A DNA stretch of 37,206 bases. Origin: Chara braunii. Lineage: Eukaryota; Streptophyta; Charophyceae; Charales; Characeae. The notes under the pieces are model-generated. The model searched no databases and was not told the DNA's origin. It saw nothing but the letters and a program-made list of their open reading frames with translations. Positions 1-8,705 of the stretch are shown here, one piece after another. The stretch covers positions 102,705-139,910 of the forward strand of contig BFEA01000484.1 in assembly GCA_003427395.1 (NCBI GenBank), given 5' to 3'. The stretch's first letter is position 1. Each line of letters opens with the position of its first letter. The position numbers were made by a program, and so were the translations under genes.

Positions 1-192
1 TGCTCTGATTTCCCTTCTCCCGACCATACCTACTACTTCATCCACCCGGGATTTGTCGTCATCACCACCAGTTTCCCTCCCTTTCGCCTTCTTCTCCCGT
101 ATCATCAACTCAGTGTCGTTCCGTGGCCGGCCATAGCCCCCTATTGGCCCAATACGTTTTGTGTGAATTGCCGACGTAGCGGCGAACAGAGA
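1..192. repeat. Direct repeat copy 1 (partner at 4644-4834)
   Basis: This segment is closely similar, in the same orientation, to 4644-4834, with scattered single-base differences. Both copies keep an open frame on the minus strand that spans the repeat, and several differences change the amino acid. That frame has no motif I recognise. The copy ends exactly where transposon-adapter sequence begins at 193, so its right boundary is artificial and its placement next to the following DNA is doubtful. Confidence 0.8.
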
Positions 193-225
193 CTGTCTCT
201 TATACACATCTAGATGTGTATAAGA
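193..225. other. Truncated Nextera mate-pair junction adapter (artefact)
   Basis: The 19-base Tn5 mosaic end CTGTCTCTTATACACATCT is followed directly by the start of its reverse complement, AGATGTGTATAAGA, after which the sequence diverges. Two mosaic ends back to back are the circularisation adapter of Nextera mate-pair libraries. A complete copy is present at 1983-2020. The sequences on the two sides of 193-225 are therefore probably not neighbours in the real genome. Confidence 0.93.
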
Positions 226-545
226 CCCCGGTGTTAGTGATGCTGGCAAGAGCAGACACCACTAGCACCTGGGGGGGGCGGCTCCGTCTATTGGTGGGGA
301 GCATCACCTGCTGGAAAACGGCTCCAGCGTCCCATATACAAGCTGAATGAAGCATGTCAAGAAAAGGATGATGAGGGTCCCTGCCAGCATTGATTACCCT
401 GGGGTCCAGGGGATTAACTGAGCAGGAGGTTAGAGAGCGGGGGGCAGAATCTCTTCACCCGAAAACAGGCGCCAGATACTAGCTGTTACACCCTAATTCT
501 CCCCTCCCCCAACTACCTGAGTATTGAACTGAGCAAACTATCAGA
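226..545 (-). mobile_element. LINE 3'-end copy A (truncated)
   Basis: Read on the minus strand, this stretch matches 28384-28690 (the 3' end of the LINE in this window) along roughly 300 bases. The shared landmarks are a G-rich block, a GGGTGAAGAG string, a GGGTAATCAATGCTGGCAGG string, the GCTGGA...TCCAGC hairpin and the GCTCC...GGAGC hairpin. It is a 5'-truncated LINE copy, or a non-autonomous element sharing the same tail. The boundary at 226 is set by the adapter artefact. Confidence 0.75.
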
Positions 546-572
546 AGTCTCAAAACCGACCACAATATTCTC

Positions 573-730
573 TTTTTTTTTTTTATTATTATTATTAAAA
601 CAACCCGAGGTAGTGGTAGGGGTGCTGATAAGAGCAGAGACCTCTATCACTTTCGGGAAGGCTCCATCTATTGGTGGGGAGCTGCACCTGCTGGAAACCG
701 GGTCCAGCGTCCCAGAACAGCATACTTTCC
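573..730 (-). mobile_element. LINE 3'-tail copy B with A-rich tail
   Basis: On the minus strand this carries the tail signature: GGGACGCTGGACCCGG, then TTTCCAGC, then GCTCCCCACCAATAGATGG, then TCTGCTCTTATCA. It ends in TTGTTTTAATAATAATAATAAA and a run of A (573-584 on the plus strand is T). The A-rich tail directly after the conserved end is what target-primed reverse transcription leaves. Only about 120 bases upstream of the tail are recognisable, so this is a short 5'-truncated or SINE-like copy. Confidence 0.75.
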
Positions 731-872
731 GATTTGCACAGACATTTGTTTATGGTAGCCAGAATGTTAGCAGACCGTCTCCAAGGAGGCGGTTTGTCAA
801 CATGAGCACAGTAATTGTAAGCCTGCTAGGTGGTTTGCCTCTATGTCGTCGTCCTACACAGATGACATTCTC

Positions 873-1023
873 TTAAACCACCAGTACTTGGGCGACGCCT
901 TAGCGTTAACGCTACGAGAATTTTGCTACCGGCGGGCCGTCGATAAATCGTATCGACAGCCCGCACCGCTTCAAAACAGGTGCGGCCGGCGCGGCGCGCA
1001 GTGCCCAAGTACTGGTGGTTTAA
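873..1023. mobile_element. MITE with perfect 17-bp TIRs and TTAA flanks
   Basis: ACCACCAGTACTTGGGC (877-893) is perfectly mirrored at 1003-1019, and both ends are bordered by TTAA (873-876 and 1020-1023). The 143-bp body also folds on itself through a GTCGATA/TATCGAC stem with GC-rich arms. No coding capacity is visible. TTAA duplications are typical of piggyBac and some other superfamilies. Because TTAA is itself a palindrome, the duplication length cannot be fixed from a single copy. Confidence 0.75.
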
Positions 1024-1103
1024 ATAACCTGCATACCAAGTGGTCTTCAACCAATGCCTGTTGTTGTTCCGTAGTTTCTCCCATCCCCTTCCCGCCCCAG
1101 AGC

Positions 1104-1105
<2 letters not shown>

Positions 1106-1156
<51 letters not shown>
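1106..1156. repeat. Poly-T tract (51 bases)
   Basis: An uninterrupted run of T, read as poly-A on the minus strand. It may be the tail of a retroposed copy, but no recognisable LINE or SINE tail sits beside it. Its length is likely to be imprecise in a short-read assembly. Confidence 0.9.
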
Positions 1157-1161
<5 letters not shown>

Positions 1162-1297
1162 CCAACGCCCCCATACCATGCTATTCCCACCAGGGTGTTA
1201 GCCGGGGGCGGGAAGAAATCAAGAATTTCTCGCTCGGCCGCATTGGGATTGAGTCATCCAGCTTGGTCCAATCGTGGAAGAGGAGTCTGTAGTCTCT

Positions 1298-1497
1298 AGC
1301 AGTGTATCTACCTATGTTCTACCATAAGATTCACACTCATTTTGCACATTTGGTCGGTAGTGGAGCAAGGCCCTGGATCTCCACCGCAAGCTCTAAACTA
1401 ATAGCAGTGTATCTACCTATGTTCTACTATAAGATTCATGATCATTTTGCACAATGTCATTTGGTCAGTAGTGGAGCAAGGCCCTAGATCTCCACGG
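1298..1497. repeat. Diverged tandem duplication, period about 105 bp
   Basis: AGCAGTGTATCTACCTATG begins at 1298 and again at 1403. Each copy runs on to GTAGTGGAGCAAGGCCCT and AGATCTCCAC or GGATCTCCAC. The copies differ by several substitutions and a short insertion in the second, so this is an old duplication and not an assembly copy. No coding potential is evident. Confidence 0.8.
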
Positions 1498-1785
1498 CTC
1501 TTGTGGCAAAGGTAAGTACATTTCTTCTTCTTTTTTTTGAAAGTCAGTATATATATTTTTTTCTTTCTTTCCTTTTCGTAGTAAGCCCTGCCAACAAGGC
1601 AGGGCAGTCCGTTCTCTATTACTTGGTCGCAGTAAACAGCAGAATGCTTCGCTACTGTATTTCTGGGAAGATGCAGTAGAAGAGATAAAAAACAAAAGCC
1701 GATACCACCCAGACCCAAATCGCCCGCCCCCAGTTTGCAACGGAAAAAAACTCTATCCCTCAAAAGGAAAACAACGGATGGTGGA

Positions 1786-2217
1786 CTAATTGGGTGGTTA
1801 CGGAGATTCTGACTGCCCTATACTAAATTCCAACGGCCTTGACAAGATAACCTGCCCTACAACCGGTCTTAGGGAAGACTGCGAATGGACCCTATTTTCT
1901 GCTGTTGGAAACCCCAAACGAACCCGTCCTAGCGAAGCTGTACTGCACGAACTTACCCAAAATAGAAAGCACTGACATACTGCTGTCTCTTATACACATC
2001 TAGATGTGTATAAGAGACAGCTAATTGGGTGGTTACGGAGATTCTGACTGCCCTATACTAAATTCCAACGGCCTTGACAAGATAACCTGCCCTACAACCG
2101 GTCTTAGGGAAGACTGCGAATGGACCCTATTTTCTGCTGTTGGAAACCCCAAACGAACCCGTCCTAGCGAAGCTGTACTGCACGAACTTACCCAAAATAG
2201 AAAGCACTGACATACTG
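1786..2217. other. Adapter-separated exact 197-bp duplication (assembly artefact)
   Basis: Bases 1786-1982 and 2021-2217 are identical. Between them (1983-2020) lies the complete 38-base Nextera mate-pair junction, two Tn5 mosaic ends back to back. A 197-bp fragment circularised through that adapter and read across the junction would give exactly this arrangement. The genome most likely has one copy. An open frame of about 61 codons repeats in each half and should be counted once at most. Confidence 0.95.
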
Positions 2218-2568
2218 CGAGGACCCGGGCTCGCAGCCCGTAGTGTCGACCGAACCCTTGCTGGAGGACAATGTTTTTCCACTCACCTCTGGACATGACT
2301 GCAGTCACATGCATCCCCAGGGTAATGACTGCATACAATGATGTCAAGTCCACTTCCCTGATCCTACAGGCAGATTGTCTTCAACGAAGATGCTCCTACG
2401 GTGGCCGTTGATGCCTTCTCCGTTGTGAAATGGCGTCTAAAATAAAGTAAACGAAAAGAAAACGAAAAAGAACCTCTAGCGCCTGAATCTGGACACGTTT
2501 ATGAAGATGTGCAGCTGCTGAAATCCAGCACAATCTTCTGCCCATCACCACAAAGAAGTCCAGATTCC

Positions 2569-2590
2569 AGCGTTGAGGAAACTCAACGCT
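2569..2590. repeat. 9-bp hairpin with GAAA loop
   Basis: AGCGTTGAG (2569-2577) and CTCAACGCT (2582-2590) form a perfect stem closed by GAAA. The stem shares the GCGTTGAG/CTCAACGC core with the larger hairpin at 18384-18429 and lies just before the dispersed repeat at 2621-2640, so the two sites probably derive from one repeat family. Confidence 0.7.
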
Positions 2591-2620
2591 GCTAGCCTGC
2601 TACTAGTGGTACTTGGCCCC

Positions 2621-2646
2621 AGGGGCCTTGACCCACTAGCCAAGTA
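2621..2646. repeat. Dispersed GGGGCCT-type palindromic repeat, copy 1
   Basis: AGGGGCCTTGACCCACTAGC recurs at 18167-18186 with two substitutions (C and T in the centre). The reverse complement of 2621-2650 also matches 18121-18148, which reads ATATACTTGGCTA, then TGGGTCAAGGCCCC. The sequence is itself partly palindromic. It is probably a terminal or subterminal part of a non-autonomous element. Confidence 0.6.
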
Positions 2647-4643
2647 TATCATGCCGTCGTCGGCTTTTGGATCATGTGTGGCCCTTGGTGACGTTTCATT
2701 GTCGTAGATCTACCTCAGATTCGACGGTTGGAGGTTTTGCCATCCATGAGCGAGCAACAGGGAATCTGTGACGAACCACTTTCTGTAACGCGCGATTTTC
2801 TGCGCGGTTGCAACGAGGGGTCCTAAGCTGGGAAGATTGGGCCAATTACGGGAAATCGGGATCGGTGGAGAATTGCATCAGTGTCCTCGCTTTTTCGTCC
2901 TTTCGTTGCTTCTTTTTCAAATGGCTGGGCACGGAGCTGGGTGTGTCTTGGGACGGCCGGTTGATTGATTGGTCGGATGGATGTCTGGCGCGTCGCCGCG
3001 CACGCGCGCGATTAACAAATGTTGACGTCGTTTCTTTCGATCTTTTGGGCGCGGACATCGCGCGGGAAATTGCTTCGTTCTTTTTGAATTTCCTTTGGAA
3101 TCTTTTTCGAATTTTGTTGGGCCCCCGATGACTCTCGGAATTTCGGACTTTCCTTCTGGAATTTGTGCTTTTTTTTGCTTTTTTGCATTAGATAGGAATT
3201 TAGGAATTAAGTAATTAGGATTTTTCCTGCCACGCGGCGCCTTTTGTCTACGCGCTTCTTCATACGGCCGCAACGGTACTCTGATTAGTGGGCGCCCTTA
3301 ATCGTGTGTGTAACTGTAATTTTGGGCGGGCGCCATTGTAACTGTATCTTTCTTCTTGCTCTTCGTCTCTCCCTCCCTCCCTCTCTTTTTTTTGCTGAAA
3401 TTTTTGTAAGTCGCGGCTTGCATGCTCGGATCGATGCGTGGAGAAGGGTTACGTCCCCCACACCGCGGCCGATCATGCAGAACGCAAACGCTCCCTCTCT
3501 AATCCCCACTCTAAGTCCTGGTAATTCCGTGTTCTTCGCGCATGCATGCACGCTATAAATTTCGGTTGCGCGATTAGTCAGCTCCCTTAACCCGTTGTTG
3601 GAAGGTCGGGGTTGCGCGATCAGGAAGGGTCGGCACACGAGCGAAGTAAGAAGTGAGTAGAGTAAGAGTTGGGCGACCCGACGGGCTGGTGCCGAACGCG
3701 TGGGATTGACGTGGGCCACGACGGACTGTGGGCATGGGCGAATCCGACGGGTGCGGGAGGACTAAGCGGGGTGACAACTTCGTGGGTTGGTGCGTGACGA
3801 CGGACTGTCCGCATCGGAGAAGAGAGAGAGAGAGAAGGAGAGTTGAGGTCGATGGTCGCGGATTTGCTGTTTCTTTGTCTCTTCCCCCTCTTCATCTGTA
3901 TACATACATTTTGGTTGCGGCTCTGGGCGGTTTTGCCCGTTCTTATTTTTGTTTCGGCTTTCTGGAATCTGGGCTTGTTTTTTTTTTTGCTCACACTTGT
4001 CCTTGCGATTTCCGTCCTGATTGCATTATGAGTATGGTTGTCGAATGTATGGATGTATGAATGCTATGCCTGCTTGTCTATCTTTTTGCTGAGAATCCCT
4101 GTCCTTGCTTTATGTTTGTGTCGAATCTTTACCCGCACCTGATGCCGCTGTAGAGGGGATAAGAATCTGGCCCCGATAGCGATTTGGTTCTCGTTTTTGC
4201 TTGTCTCACGATGGGGTTGTGCTATGGTTGCATCATTGCATAATCGAAACTTACGAAGCAACTAGACGATCCGAAGTCAGGCCCTGTGAACGCCACGCGA
4301 GAACACGTGTAAACGCGATCCGAGTCGCGCCCTTACACGCATCCCCGTGCGTCGATTCACCCACCCAAAAGATTCGCGGCGTAACCGTCATCCCGTACGA
4401 TCACGCTGAGGCGCAACCAAGTCCGCCTGTCCTGCACGTGCTCGTGCGCGGTGACGATAACTCGACCGGAGCTATCCCATCGACGATGATGCCATGACGT
4501 GATCTTGGAGCTTAGACTCGTCCTACGACCCGGAGTATTTCACCCCTTGGATAAACGAACTCATAAGGCTGCGATACCCCTGCCATACGGAGAATGGACT
4601 ATGTCCGCGGGAATCCCACTACGCCACCTCTAGCGACCCTCGG

Positions 4644-4834
4644 TGCTCTGATTTCCCTTCCCCCGACCACACCTACTACTTCACCCACCCGGGATTTGTT
4701 GTCATCACCACCAGCTTCCCTCCTTTCCGCCTTCTTCTCCCGTATCATCAACTCAGCATCGTTCTGTGGCCGGCCATAGCCCCCTATTGGCCCAGTACGT
4801 TTTGTGTGAACTGCCGACGTAGCAGCGAATAGAG
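4644..4834. repeat. Direct repeat copy 2 (partner at 1-192)
   Basis: Closely similar to 1-192 in the same orientation. It sits inside a longer minus-strand open frame (4599-5093, about 164 codons) rich in Arg and Gly, and the part shared with copy 1 stays open in both. This could be a fragment of a transposon-encoded protein, but no motif identifies it. Unlike copy 1, the flanks here are ordinary sequence. Confidence 0.75.
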
Positions 4835-6136
4835 AACTTCGGAATTCTGAAGGCCCAATCCAAGTATGCGGCGGCCTGCGCCACGTGGCGGACCCCGACG
4901 GCCTAATTTTTCGGGACCGCCTCCACCGCAGAGGGACTTCCCCGTAAACCGTCGCCCCCAGTGCCCCGGCCCCATCGGACCTTGAGTCCCTTGTGCACGC
5001 ACCCCTTATTCGCCTAATTGCATTCATACCCTTAAGACTCCCCCACTTTCCCAAAAATCCTTGGCACACCCCTTTCCGCACTTCCAGGCCCACATCCCAC
5101 TCCGATTAGGAAGTCGCGCTGGGCGTGAGGTTGGGCGTCACAAATCAGCCAGCCAATCCCGTTCGAGGGAAATTCTCCCACTTCTTAGGAAATTAGCAGA
5201 GAATGCTGCTCCGCCGTCTGGAAAACAAGACCTCGTGGGGGGGGGGGGGNGTTTTCAAAACTTCGCGGGCCCCGCTTTTGGCCGTGCAATGGCAAAACGG
5301 AAAACAAAATGTGGTCTGACAGTCCGCAAACGGGGGTCGTTTTGAACCCCCCTACCAAAAGTTTTTTTGAAAACATGATTGTGGTTGTTTCCATGCCGCA
5401 AATGGGGGTAGGTGCACGTCCCTCCGCCTTCTTAAAGCCAGACATTCGGGTCACATTCAATTCTTTCTTTCCTGACTTACCTCGGGGCACTGTTTTTGAG
5501 TGTAGGCTGGTGCATGTACCTTTCCCCAAATGGGATGTGATGCGCATGTGGAAACCGTCGGAGGCTGCAGCATCTCGCCTCCACGCCGAGTCCACGGTTT
5601 AGGCGGTGGTCCATTACGTTGTCGAGCGCATCGGTCTCGCACGGGGACCCTCCCGACGGCGTCACGCAGGATTATGCAGGACTTGTCGCAGAGAGCGTTT
5701 GCCGCTCCGGCCGAGTGCGCCAGCCGTACCTCTCGCGAGCCCCTACGACAGGACAGGGTCACGCGAGGCACCGCTTACCTCCACCTGCGGGAGCTGTCAC
5801 CATCCCTTAGGTGGGCGTATCCCCGCCGAGCTACTGAACCACATGCCAAAGTTTTTCGTATGCAATTGCAGAGGTGGCCCAGCCGAGGGCGTTTCTCGTT
5901 CGCTGTAGCATAGGGGTTTACGCGCGGTCGTACGCCCGAAAATCGAACCCGCACGTGAATCGACGTACTGGGGGGTTGACGTCCCAAACGCGACTCGACG
6001 CCGGTCGCCTAGGATGCATCACGCACACTACGTGTACACCACAACATTCACATCTACCCACACATAACACGTGAAAAAACACAAAACAAACACCATAACA
6101 TCACCACAACACTACAATACTCCTAGTCCCTTCAGT
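4835..6136. other. Anonymous region with possible decayed coding sequence
   Basis: Several overlapping frames of 90-130 codons exist between 5185 and 5913, but none has a recognisable domain and they contradict one another. A G homopolymer with an unresolved base lies at about 5238-5250. From about 6020 to 6120 the sequence is A/C-rich with almost no G on the plus strand. I cannot assign a function. Confidence 0.45.
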
Positions 6137-7121
6137 ATCCGACCCATAATGTCATGTCGCGAGAATCAGATAGGTATCGCGCGCTGGTTTTTCGTATAAG
6201 AGTCGTGTGAGCGCATGGCCTCCTCATATCGACCAGCCATGCGGGCATACGCAAGCATTCGCGCTGATGGGGTACTACGTAGTACTCGTAACCGCGCGAC
6301 CCTTGACAATCTCGAGGGTCGTTTTCGACACTCAAGTGTCGGCTGACAAGCGCTTTGAGGGGTTACCTTCTCGGCGCTAGACAATCGCCATGCGCGGTTG
6401 AAGACCACACCGTTTTCTGCACCCTGTGCAGAGGGGTTGAGTAGACAACTTCAGGGCTGTTGTGGTAGCAAAACTCAAGGGGTTTGACTTTGACGGCTAC
6501 CACGGACTACAACGTCCAACTATGAAAACTCCAAGGAGGAAACAACCGCAGATAGAGAAAGAGGATCACCCCCCTTCCTCTCTCTGCCTAACCCATATTC
6601 CGACTTATGCGGTATGATAGGCCTCACCGGATGGAAGGGGCAGGCCAACACGAAAGATGCATGCGGATGATGCCCAGAATCCGACCCATAGGCAACCCGG
6701 TGTTCGAGACGCTGAAGGCTCATACGCGGATCCCCATAGGCCGACTAGGGTCGATACCTCGCCCCCACGTCGTTTCACGCTGCCGAAACTCGGGCCTACT
6801 GGCCATAACGCGCTTTTGCCCTCTCCGCTTGACCCATAACCGTTGAGCGTGGAAATCGGTAGGTGCCGCTCGCGAGGTTTAGTATAAAGCCGCGCGGACG
6901 CAGGACCTACGCATACCGACCAACAATGCGGTTTTGCGTAAGCAATCGTGATGATGGCGCTTTATGTGGTGCCCATACGGGAGTGGCCTTACTTGAGCCA
7001 TGGGGTCGCCCTCGACGCTCAGGCATTGGTTGAAGTGCGCGCTAAAGGGGGTAACCCTTTAGCGAACGCAAAACTGGTCTGAGGGCCTTACCATTTTCAA
7101 CACCCTGAGGTGTCCCAGAGG
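6137..7121. repeat. Two diverged repeat units (6137-6441 and 6831-7121)
   Basis: The units align over about 300 bases: GACCCATAA, then GATAGGT or CGGTAGGT, then a TATAA-containing segment, then GACCAGCCATGCGG or GACCAACAATGCGG, then GATGATGG or GCTGATGG, and finally ACCNTTTTC followed by CACCCTG. Identity is low, so the duplication is old. The 390 bp between them contain a third GACCCATA near 6681. No protein domain is visible. They may be parts of a decayed tandem repeat or element ends. Confidence 0.5.
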
Positions 7122-8180
7122 ATGCGGGGTATGATCGTCCCTAGGGCCGAAAGGAATTCGGAGCGGTGGTGAGTTGTCTGGCGCACCAGCGGCAACACGC
7201 TAACCCTTCCGCCCAGAACTCTATCGTTCCACAAAAAACAATTTAAAACAAGGGAAAAAAAGAGATTACTTGATGTTGGGTAGGGGAAAATACGAACGCC
7301 CCGCCGGACCGAGTTGCTGGGGGATAGTCTCTCATCCTTACGGCGCTTTAGGTTCCCCGGGACAGCAAGTAAATCAACGCCCTGGACGAGGACCTTGAAC
7401 TCCAGGCCTGGGACTAACACCCGACCATATAAAATCTTTGAGTAGGGGAAAACGTAAGCGTGTGGCCGCGTAGCCCTATAAGGGTTACCCGACCGTACGC
7501 TTACTCTAACTATCATGTTATCAGGATGGGAAGAGAACAATCTCACTCAAACAAAGGTTGTGGGGTAGTTCACTCTCACGACAGTTATGTGGTTTGCCCA
7601 TCTGAATCCAAAACATCATCATTCAACATGACTCAATCGAAATTCTTTCCTACATACCTGCAATCGTACAACATTCAAACAACATCACATACGCTAAAGG
7701 GGTCAACTTTCGAACCTTCTGCAGCTCACACCCTGCCTTATGCACACAAGCCCAACCATTTCCCCACCAAACCTCAACAAAAGTACTTAGGCTTAAAGAA
7801 ATGACCATTTATAAAGGAACTGGGTGAAAACCCAAAGAAACACACAAATCTTGGCAAGGGCCAAGGCCTTAGGTTGAGAGGCAGGAAAAATAAGAAGGTT
7901 GAGTCGTAAACCGACGAATCGGCAACCGACCTGTTATCAGTGATAACAAAAATGTGATCCTTTTGAAGGATCAGGCTGAACAAATCAAGCCTTCAAGCGA
8001 AATACGGAAACCTGCAACACAATACAGACCAAAGAAGGATACTACTTATGTTTATGCCAAGAAAGGGAGAGTACTCCCTAAGTCGTAACCTAGCTCCTCT
8101 ACTAGTACCAAGCCACTGAATGTCTCCTCTATCCGGGATAGATCTACTAAGTAGCCCCTAGCTGAAAAATATTATAACTC
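7122..8180. other. Anonymous region with two adjacent short hairpins
   Basis: No convincing gene is present; the longest frames lack motifs. At 7933-7947 is GTTATCAGTGATAAC (7-bp stem) and at 7956-7972 is GATCCTTTTGAAGGATC (7-bp stem), separated by 8 bases. They lie upstream of the AAATTTCGGCAGCG blocks and the palindrome array and may belong to the same element. Confidence 0.45.
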
Positions 8181-8186
8181 CTCAAA

Positions 8187-8308
8187 TTCTACGAAATTTC
8201 GGCAGCGCTTCCCGTAGGAAAAGTGTCTTTTCAGAATTTTTACGAGTCCAAAAATGACTAACTCTTTCATATTTGCAGAAATTTCGGCAGCGTTTCTCGT
8301 AGGAACAG
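8187..8308 (+). repeat. Paired AAATTTCGGCAGCG blocks
   Basis: GAAATTTCGGCAGCG followed by CTTCCCGTAGGAA (from 8189) recurs 90 bases later with CTTCCC changed to TTTCTC (from 8279). A more distant relative, TTCCGGCAGAGCTCCCGC, lies at about 10215-10232 beyond the palindrome array. The three blocks may mark internal segments of one long non-coding element. Blocks of this look occur, to my recollection, in internal regions of plant LTR elements, but I cannot confirm that here. Confidence 0.6.
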
Positions 8309-8705
8309 GAGGCTGTCAAGATTTATACAACGCTGAAAGACAGAAAGACAAAGCAAGCTATAATTGGAACTATCTTCTGACATTTGTTTAACAATTTAGA
8401 ATCAATGACAGTCCGCACAACCTCTAGATGAGGTCGCGAGCTAGCCCTGATCTTAACTCCTTAGCAGGGTCAGTCCTATCTTCATCCCAAACTCTCCCTC
8501 TCATCATCCATCTCATCTGCCTATGGATCCAGCACTTGGCGAGCATCTAAGCAACTAATCGATCGAAACAGACGTCCCAGAGTGAGACCCCACAAGCATG
8601 CATGAACAAACATCTCTCACAATCCCACATAAATTTGACCAAAATAAAATAGTTCATTAGATCACTCAGTTCTTCTCCTTTAGTAACCCTCTTGCCTATG
8701 GCATA

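Larger units (their letters stand above)
2218..4643. other. Anonymous region without a recognisable gene
   Basis: I see no ORF with family motifs. Contents include a short hairpin at 2569-2590, a copy of the AGGGGCCTTGACCCACTAGC repeat at 2621-2640, a GC-rich stretch with alternating CG near 2990-3010, pyrimidine-rich tracts near 3360-3390, and a GA-rich microsatellite at about 3818-3840. The T-rich segments around 2880-3190 and 3890-4030 look like untranslated or intronic DNA but carry no decisive splice or promoter signal. Confidence 0.5.

Noticed and set aside
193-225. Natural Tn5/IS50 end
   Set aside because: Two mosaic ends joined back to back without any IS50 sequence are the known library adapter, not a transposon insertion.
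613-1292. Coding frames across the poly-T tract and MITE
   Set aside because: They cover a LINE tail, a MITE and a 51-base homopolymer; the poly-Lys or poly-Phe stretches are translations of the homopolymer.
1790-2210. Two tandem small genes with identical 61-residue products
   Set aside because: The duplication is separated by a complete mate-pair adapter and is a library artefact; the single frame has no supporting motif.
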